From Candidatus Jingweiarchaeum tengchongense (GTDB lineage: Archaea > Nanobdellota > Nanobdellia > Jingweiarchaeales > Jingweiarchaeaceae), in assembly GCA_025920705.1 (NCBI GenBank), contig JAPDLJ010000001.1:62001-126000 (forward strand): DNA of 64,000 bases, given 5' to 3'. This document shows, one piece after another, positions 41,994 to 49,800 of the stretch. A program made the translations under genes and the position numbers. A model generated the notes under the pieces. The model saw nothing but the letters and a program-made list of their open reading frames with translations, was not told the origin of the DNA and made no database searches. The stretch's first letter is position 1; the number at the start of each line of letters is the position of its first letter.

Positions 41994-43891
41994 CACAAGT
42001 AGATATAATCATGTCCTTGACTACAGTGATAATTGTAGTCATCGCACTATCTACACTTATTTATTTAGCTGAATGGGTTGCAACACCGATTTCTCATCGT
42101 GCTGCATTGTTAAACTTAATGCAAAAAGTTGAGATGATAAAAACGAAGATATTACAAGAAAGAAAATACAAATTTGAGAAAGCTGAATTCTTCTTGGGTA
42201 CAATGGGTACAACTACTCCTAGCTGTGGTCTTGCTGATATTTGGTTTTTAAATCTTCCTGAGAAAAGTGCGTTTTATATGAAAAAAGGAAGTATGACTTG
42301 TTATTTAAATGCTGATGATGCGGTAAAATTATTGGAAAATATGACAAATACTTTCTATAATTACACAAGTTTAACTGAAACATTCGGAACAGAGACAGTT
42401 GATGAAATTAAAAACTTTGAATATGGTAAAATAAGGTATAAAAGTTATTTTGATAACTATAAAATCCAACCTCAAAGTTTAACAACAACGTCGAATTACG
42501 CGTGTGGAATGCATAATTGTCCTCCTGGTTTTATTTGCAGTGATGACAAAGTTTGGTGTGAAAGAATAATAACAAAATGTGATTTCTATCAAGCTTTTAC
42601 AGATCATCCAGATAGTATCATTTGCAATGCAAGTGAAGTTTGTCCAGCTGGTTACTCACCGGTCTACAGGTGTGAAGACCCATTGGAAGAAATCGTTTGT
42701 TGTGATAATAATTGGGTTGCAAGAAGTGAGCATTATAACATTTATTTTTGCAACAATACAGAAGAAATTTGCGCTGATCCAGACTGTACCACTACCGAAA
42801 CTGTAACTGTGTGTAAATATAATAGTGATATAATGCAACCATATAACAGTGGAAATTGCAATAATGTCAATTGTGGTTCAAAAATTATTTCTGAAGGAAA
42901 TTTATATTTTGAATCATACTTCCAAGCACCTTTTTGTATTGGTGCTTGGTATGAAAGCGCCATTGCTGGCTATACTAATCTTATTTATTTACAACGTGTG
43001 AAACCATTACCAATAAAATCAAGCGGAGAATTCACATTTGTACCTGCGTACGATGAACACATCGAAGCAAGTACAGAAAAATACACAACAAAAATAGAAT
43101 ATACAGATAGTCTAGTTACGCATCTAAGTCCGAAGCTATATTTAATAGACGAATACAATTATGCAGAGAGTTATGTTAGTTCTGAATGGTTTGAAAATAA
43201 ACTTCAGGAATATTTCTTTAATTTATCCACCAGATACGTACCTAATATTTGGATAAACGGAAATGAAGTTCCAGTCGCTGATTGGCTTGCTGGATTAATC
43301 ATAAATTTGGGTGGTGTAAGTGCACTACCACCTTGTGCATTAGTACCAAGAACAATTTCTGGTGTAACTTACACATCATATGAATGTACTGCTTGTTGGG
43401 ATGAATGTAAAAGTAGATTAGGAGCTGCTTTTTGTAACAGTACAGTTGCATTTAAGAAAAGAGTAGAAAATGAGTTTTTTGAAAAAACAGGATATCATTT
43501 AAAAATAAATCCCAAAGAAATAAGAGTTAGGGTTGGATTGTTGTGTGATCCAATTGATCCTGGGCCAGAAGAAAGAATCTTATCCTTACCAATAAAATTA
43601 ATATTTGCTACGTCTGCAGGTGGAATGATTATAAATGATTCAAATTGTAGAATTAGACCGGATGGTGGAACACAGCCATTAGCAGACGGTGGATGGAAAG
43701 ATGCATTTGTTTTTATAATAGGTAAAGAAGTTACTGACTCTCCGTGTGCTACAAATTTCATTATGTATTGTAAAGATTTAAGAAATGGTATATGTGCAAA
43801 TGGTACAAGTTTTACTTGTCCAGTAGATTCATTTTGTGACAAGAATTCAAATGCGTGCATAAAAACAAACTGTCCGGAGTTGTGGAATTAA
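41978..43891 (+). CDS. Cys-rich anchored protein of the pilus-like locus (637-638 aa)
   Basis: Start ATG 41978 (MANRIAQVDIIMSLTTVIIV) is preferred over 41939: AGAGG lies seven bases upstream and it yields leader MANRIA before Gln. After the helix, about 600 extracytoplasmic residues carry around 35 Cys, with knots such as NCPPGFICSDDKVWC, ICNASEVCPAGYSPVYRC and TCPVDSFCDKNSNAC that echo those of the 673-aa protein. No enzyme motif seen. It ends at the base before the giant gene starts, so the two are certainly co-transcribed. Confidence 0.75.
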   Translation: MANRIAQVDIIMSLTTVIIVVIALSTLIYLAEWVATPISHRAALLNLMQKVEMIKTKILQERKYKFEKAEFFLGTMGTTTPSCGLADIWFLNLPEKSAFYMKKGSMTCYLNADDAVKLLENMTNTFYNYTSLTETFGTETVDEIKNFEYGKIRYKSYFDNYKIQPQSLTTTSNYACGMHNCPPGFICSDDKVWCERIITKCDFYQAFTDHPDSIICNASEVCPAGYSPVYRCEDPLEEIVCCDNNWVARSEHYNIYFCNNTEEICADPDCTTTETVTVCKYNSDIMQPYNSGNCNNVNCGSKIISEGNLYFESYFQAPFCIGAWYESAIAGYTNLIYLQRVKPLPIKSSGEFTFVPAYDEHIEASTEKYTTKIEYTDSLVTHLSPKLYLIDEYNYAESYVSSEWFENKLQEYFFNLSTRYVPNIWINGNEVPVADWLAGLIINLGGVSALPPCALVPRTISGVTYTSYECTACWDECKSRLGAAFCNSTVAFKKRVENEFFEKTGYHLKINPKEIRVRVGLLCDPIDPGPEERILSLPIKLIFATSAGGMIINDSNCRIRPDGGTQPLADGGWKDAFVFIIGKEVTDSPCATNFIMYCKDLRNGICANGTSFTCPVDSFCDKNSNACIKTNCPELWN

Positions 43892-46800
43892 ATGAATGGT
43901 ATGATAAATAAGATTTGGAGGAAAAAATATCTACTCTTATTACTTATTGCTTTCTTTGTCCTACTATTCACATTTAAAGGAACAAATGCTGGTTGTGATT
44001 TTACTTGTGCTACATTAGATGGAGAATGTTCTATGCATTTGTGGTTGGGTGGGGGTACTGGTATACCATCTTGTACATTAGGTTCATTCTATGATTCAGG
44101 TGCATGGGGTATATGTTGGCGTTGGTGGCCTGGGAATACTTGGTGTAGATGCAATGATTGTAGACAAGGTGATGTAAGATGGATAGAAAATTATTATTGT
44201 CCAAATACATGGAATAATGAATTTGATGAGAAAGATTGTACTGTTATAGTAGATGCATGGGATTGGGGTTGTTATGGAAGACCTTTACCAGGAAAATGGG
44301 ATGCACCATATAGACAATGTGTCAAATGTGATAGTAGAATGAAGGTGAAAAGATTTAATGATCCAGACAGAAGAAAAAAAATAGATGAGTTATGGAGTGA
44401 AGATAATCCTCCAAAAGAATTAGATCCAAGTATAACAAATATAGCTCACAAATGTGAAGCTGCTTGTGGAGCATCTAGAGAATGCGATGATAAAGACCCT
44501 TCTTACACAACTTGTACAAATGGAGCTCCTCAGCATTGTAATTACAATTCACAATGTGTTTTGGGACCACCAAATCCAAAGTGTGATAGTTATAGTATAT
44601 GTGGTGGTAGCCCTCAATGTAATGGTATATATACTGGATATTATTTTTGCAGTGAGTTTAACACATGGGCTTCTTGTATGAATTGTAATTATGATGAAGG
44701 GTTCTGCGATAATACTCACTGTAATCAAGCAAGTCATTGGTGCCAAGGGAAAAAAAGAAACACAGCAGGATGTACTTCGGCATCAGTATGTGGTGGACAT
44801 TGCCGTGTAGAATGTGACAGTTATTGTCAAAGTGTGGGAGCAGTATGTAATGTTGATTGTAATGCAAGTCCAGCATGTGATGGCAGAACACCGAATTCAT
44901 CTCAGTGTACTAGTCATGAAAATGGGGATTATTACAAGTGTGATCCAAATTGCATTGCTGGCTCTTGGCAGGATTGTGGAGTATCAAGCTGTGGCGCTTC
45001 TTGTCCAGGAGTCGGATGTAATTGGGTATTTAGATATTGTTCTGTTGAAGAAGGTGGATGTCAAAGCCAAATATGGGATTTAGATAATTATGAGGATAAA
45101 TGCAAAACATGTATGGGAAATCCAAAATTATGGCAGGCTGGTGGTGATATATCAAATTGTTGTGGTGATGATCCGAATGAATATTTATTAGAATGTAGAT
45201 ATAATACAACTATTTGGTCAAGTGTGGATGAAAGTCCATGTAAAGGGGTACAAGCTATAAATGAGGCATGTTGTGATTCAGCTACTGATTGTGTTTGGAA
45301 AGATAATTGTATAGCAAACGGACAGAGATTACCTATAAATTCCTCTGTTTTTTGCAATAATGGTGTGTGGGATTATATTGGAACTGCTAGTATATATGAA
45401 GTAAGGATATTCGATGAAGAAGCGCATTACTGTAGAGCAACTGCCTGTGCAAATGCATATGGAACTGTTGTTTCTTGTATAGTCCAGGAATCAGAAGGTA
45501 ATTTAACAATAGGAACACTGGTTGGCGCAAATCAGCCTCCAGATTTTCCATTGCCACCGGATGGTCCATCAAGAGCAAATGTTGATGAACTTGTGTCTTT
45601 CAGTGCTAGCACTACGGATCCTGATGGGGATCAGATAAAGTATGAATTTGACTGGGGGGATGGGACAACAAGTGAAAGTATATATGTAAATTCGGGTGAT
45701 GTAGTTGTTCTCTCACATTCATGGAGCAGTGCTGGTACATATTGTGTAAAAGTTAAAGCAATAGATAATAATAGCTTATCTTATGGCTATTCTGCATGTC
45801 ATTGGATAAAGATAAATGCACCACCAAGCGTACCGATTATCTATGGTCCTACATTTGGTAAAATAGGCGAAACTTATGAGTACAATGTAAGCTCAGTTGA
45901 TCCGGAAGGAGATTTTATAAACTATATAATATTTTGGGAATATTCACTTGAAGTACCAAACAGTACATCCATATCACCAACAGCTTCTGGTATAAATTAT
46001 ACATTTTCACACGTTTGGTTTAATTATGGTTTATATTGTATAAAAGCGCAGGCCATAGATGTTTGGGGTGCAAAATCTGCACTTTCACCTTGTTTAGAAA
46101 TGAGAATAAATTCACCACCAAGAATACCAAAATTAATTGGGCCAGATATTGGTACATTTGGTGAAACATATGAATACATGGCTAATACTACGGATCCTGA
46201 TGGGGATCAGATAAAGTATGAATTTGACTGGGGGGATGGGACAACAACTAGTTTAACTAGTTTTGTTGACTCTGGAACTTCACAGAACATGTCACATACA
46301 TTCAATTTAAGAGGTCAATTTTGTGTGAGAGCAAGAGCAATTGATAATAATAGTTTAATGTCAGCATGGTCACCTTGTATCCCAATGATTGTTAATTCTC
46401 CACCAACTATACCAAGTATATCAGGAACTGATGAAGGAAAAGCATTTAATAATTATGGATTTGAATTTTTATCAACGGATCCTGATGGAGACCAAATACA
46501 ATATGAAATCGATTGGGGGGATGGAAACAAAGAAATAACCTCAGTCTCAGACTCTGGCGTTTCTAAAACAGTAAATCATATCTGGACAATAGAAGGTACA
46601 TTTTGTGTGAGAGCAAGAGCAATTGATTTGCCATTCCTTGCTGCTTCTGATTGGTCTCCTTGTTTCAATGTTATAATTTCTGGAGTTAAAAATTGGCCAA
46701 TGTTTAAATATAATAATAAGCATATAGGGTCGATAGATCTTGGTGGACCAATTGTTAATAAAACATTATGGAAATTTAACACAGGTGGAATGATTATTTC

Positions 46801-49800
46801 GTCGCCTGCAGTAGTTGATGACATTGTTTACTTTGGTTCTCTGGATCATAATTTATATGCAGTATATGCAGTAAATGGAACATCTTTATGGAATTATACA
46901 ACTGGGGATGCTATATTTTCTTCGCCTGCTGTAAGTAATAATATTGTCTATTTTGGTTCTTTAGATAATAAATTCTATGCATTAAATGCAAGAACTGGTG
47001 CACTTATATGGAGTTATAATGTAGGTAGTTCAATCTGGTCCTCGCCTATTGTACATCAGGGAAAAGTATTCTTTGGTGCTGATGATGGGAAATTATATGC
47101 TCTAGATGCAAATACGGGAGCTTTTATATGGAGTTATAATACAGGTAGTGCGCACATATACTCTTCTCCAGCAGCTACTGGTGATAGTGTATACTTCGGT
47201 GATTGGAATGGTAAAATCTATGCACTTTATGCAAATAATGGAACATTGAAGTGGAGTTACAATACTGGAGGAATAATAGAAGGTGCTCCTGTTATTGTAG
47301 ACAATATCCTTTACATTGGTTCACAAGATGGTAAGTTATATGCACTTTATGCAAATAATGGAACATTGAAGTGGAGTTATAGCAGTGGTAACATGATATA
47401 TGGCAGTGCTGTGGTTTCTGGAAATAAGGTAATATTTGGATCGGGAAATAGTGTTTATGCATTATTTACCGAGAATGGTAGTTTGAAATGGAGTAAAAAT
47501 CTAGGCGGATCAACTATAGATACTCACCCTATCATCGCGGATTTGTTGTATGTTCCAACTGGAAATGGTTTATATGCATTAACTCCATATGATGGTGGAA
47601 TAATATGGAGTCATAGTATAGGTCAATTCATAGAAGGTTCACTTGCAGTAGCTAATATTACAAGTAGTAGTAGATTTTATCCTAATCCAATAATTCAACC
47701 AGACTATTATATTACAGGTGATAATATACTCTTTATCGGAATAGGAAGTAGTTTATATGCAATATTCGATAACTCAGCACCAAATGTACCTATAATAACT
47801 GGCCCGAAAACAGGATATCCGGGCACAAGTTATACATATACATTCAATAGTAGTGATCCAAATTGGGATAAAATAAAATACGTCGTTGATTGGGGAGATG
47901 GGACAATAAGTTCAAGTGGATATTTAGATTCTGGAACTTCTTATACTGTTTCTCACACATGGAGTAATTATGGTACTTATACAATAAAAGTAACTGTTTA
48001 TGATGAGCACCTTTGGAACTCAACGAATACAACAAAGATGAGTTTCTGCTATCCAGATTGGAACAATGTTACATACTTTGATAAATCAGCTGTGAAGAGT
48101 GTAACAAATATCGTTGCAATAAGAATTACAGTAAAACCAGTAAATGATAGCTATTCAAGATGTTATGGTTCTTGGGCTAGATATTCAAATGGAACTTATG
48201 TTGCTTTGGGGACCTATCATCCACCTGCTACTCAAACTTGTCATGATCCAAATAATTGGGATGGTTGGTGTAATTGTATTGTAATTAATGGGGAAACTAC
48301 GATCACACATAACTTGGTAGATTATGGAATAACAACGCCGTTTACTGGAACAATTGAGACAAGAGTAAGTGATGGATGTTGTGGTGCTGTCGGGGATCCA
48401 AAATGTGGTACCCCAACTTATTGGCTAGTAAATTGGACATCAATATTATTCCAAGATGATTTTAATGATGGGAATGATAATGGATGGACGAGAATCAAGG
48501 GAACCTGGTATGTTGATAATGGAATTTATTATCAAAATGATTCATATTTCTATCCCGATACATTAGATTATTTAAGTGTAGCTGGAGATGTGAATTGGAT
48601 TAATTATACATTAGAAGCAGATGTAAGGAATACATATGTGTTACCATCCTCTCCGGATTCGGAATCAATGTCCTTGGTTTTTAGATACACCCCAAACGCT
48701 TCTGTTCCATTAGGTGGTGAATTTTATCGCGTAATGCTGGAGGATTGCGATCCACCGTCTCACGGAGCATGTAGAAATGCATATATTGAATATGCAAATG
48801 GTTGGGATGGTGCTTGGGTAGCTCATCCTGGAATTTCGGGATGGGAAGTATTAAATTCAACTTCCTTTAATTACGATCCACTTGTATGGCATCACTTTAA
48901 AGTTGAGGTAATGGGTCCAAATATTAAATGGTGGGTCGATGGTAATTTATTATTAACAGCTTATGATACTCGATTAACAAAAGGAAAAATTGGTGTACTA
49001 TCAAATAAACCAACACAATTTGATAATGTGATTGTGCACGATGATCCAACAGAACCGATATCTTCTGCTTCATCTGTACTATTCATTTCTGAGAAGGAGA
49101 ACGAAGATAAAACATTTAACATTTCATTTCCACTGCTAAGAATAAGCAAAGATATATTGTATAAAACTACGATTGAAGAGAAAGATAGTAATCTTGGAAT
49201 AAATTATATTAAAGAACTGCTATATATTTTAGATTCAATAACCAAAAATTCTAAGGAAATATTTAATTACTATGTGAGTAATACATTACAGGGCTTTAAG
49301 CACTTATCTTTAAATTTACGACACATACTTAATTTCTATTTGAATGGGCTAAAAATTTTTGGAGATAACCTTAAATCAGATTTGTATGCACTAATGCAAA
49401 ATAAGGAAACTAAGGAACATAAAGAAAGCTTTGCATTTCCTGCTTATAGCCAACCGCCAAAAATCACGTCAAATATGATGGTCAATGAAAAGATAAATAC
49501 ATTGTTAGAGAAGCATAAGGAAAATAATATTGATCCACCATTTAGATGTCCTGACTTTGATAAAGACGAGATAATAAATGTTGAAATAATAATAAAGAAG
49601 GATGCGCTTGGAGGTAAAACAAAGGTAATCTTAGGAATAATGGATGATTTTGGTAGAAATAAAGTTGAATGGAGTTGGTCAACTGGAAGCAACGTAATAT
49701 ATAGTATACCACAAAGGATCTCTGGTTTACCTAGATGTATGAAAATAAATGAAACAATTAGTTGGGACAATGAAATAAACGCAAATGAAGAAATGACATT

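Noticed and set aside
45611-47379. Repeated DNA resembling a spaced array
   Set aside because: Not a CRISPR: copies are few, lie in frame in PKD and propeller domains, and spacing follows protein domain length.
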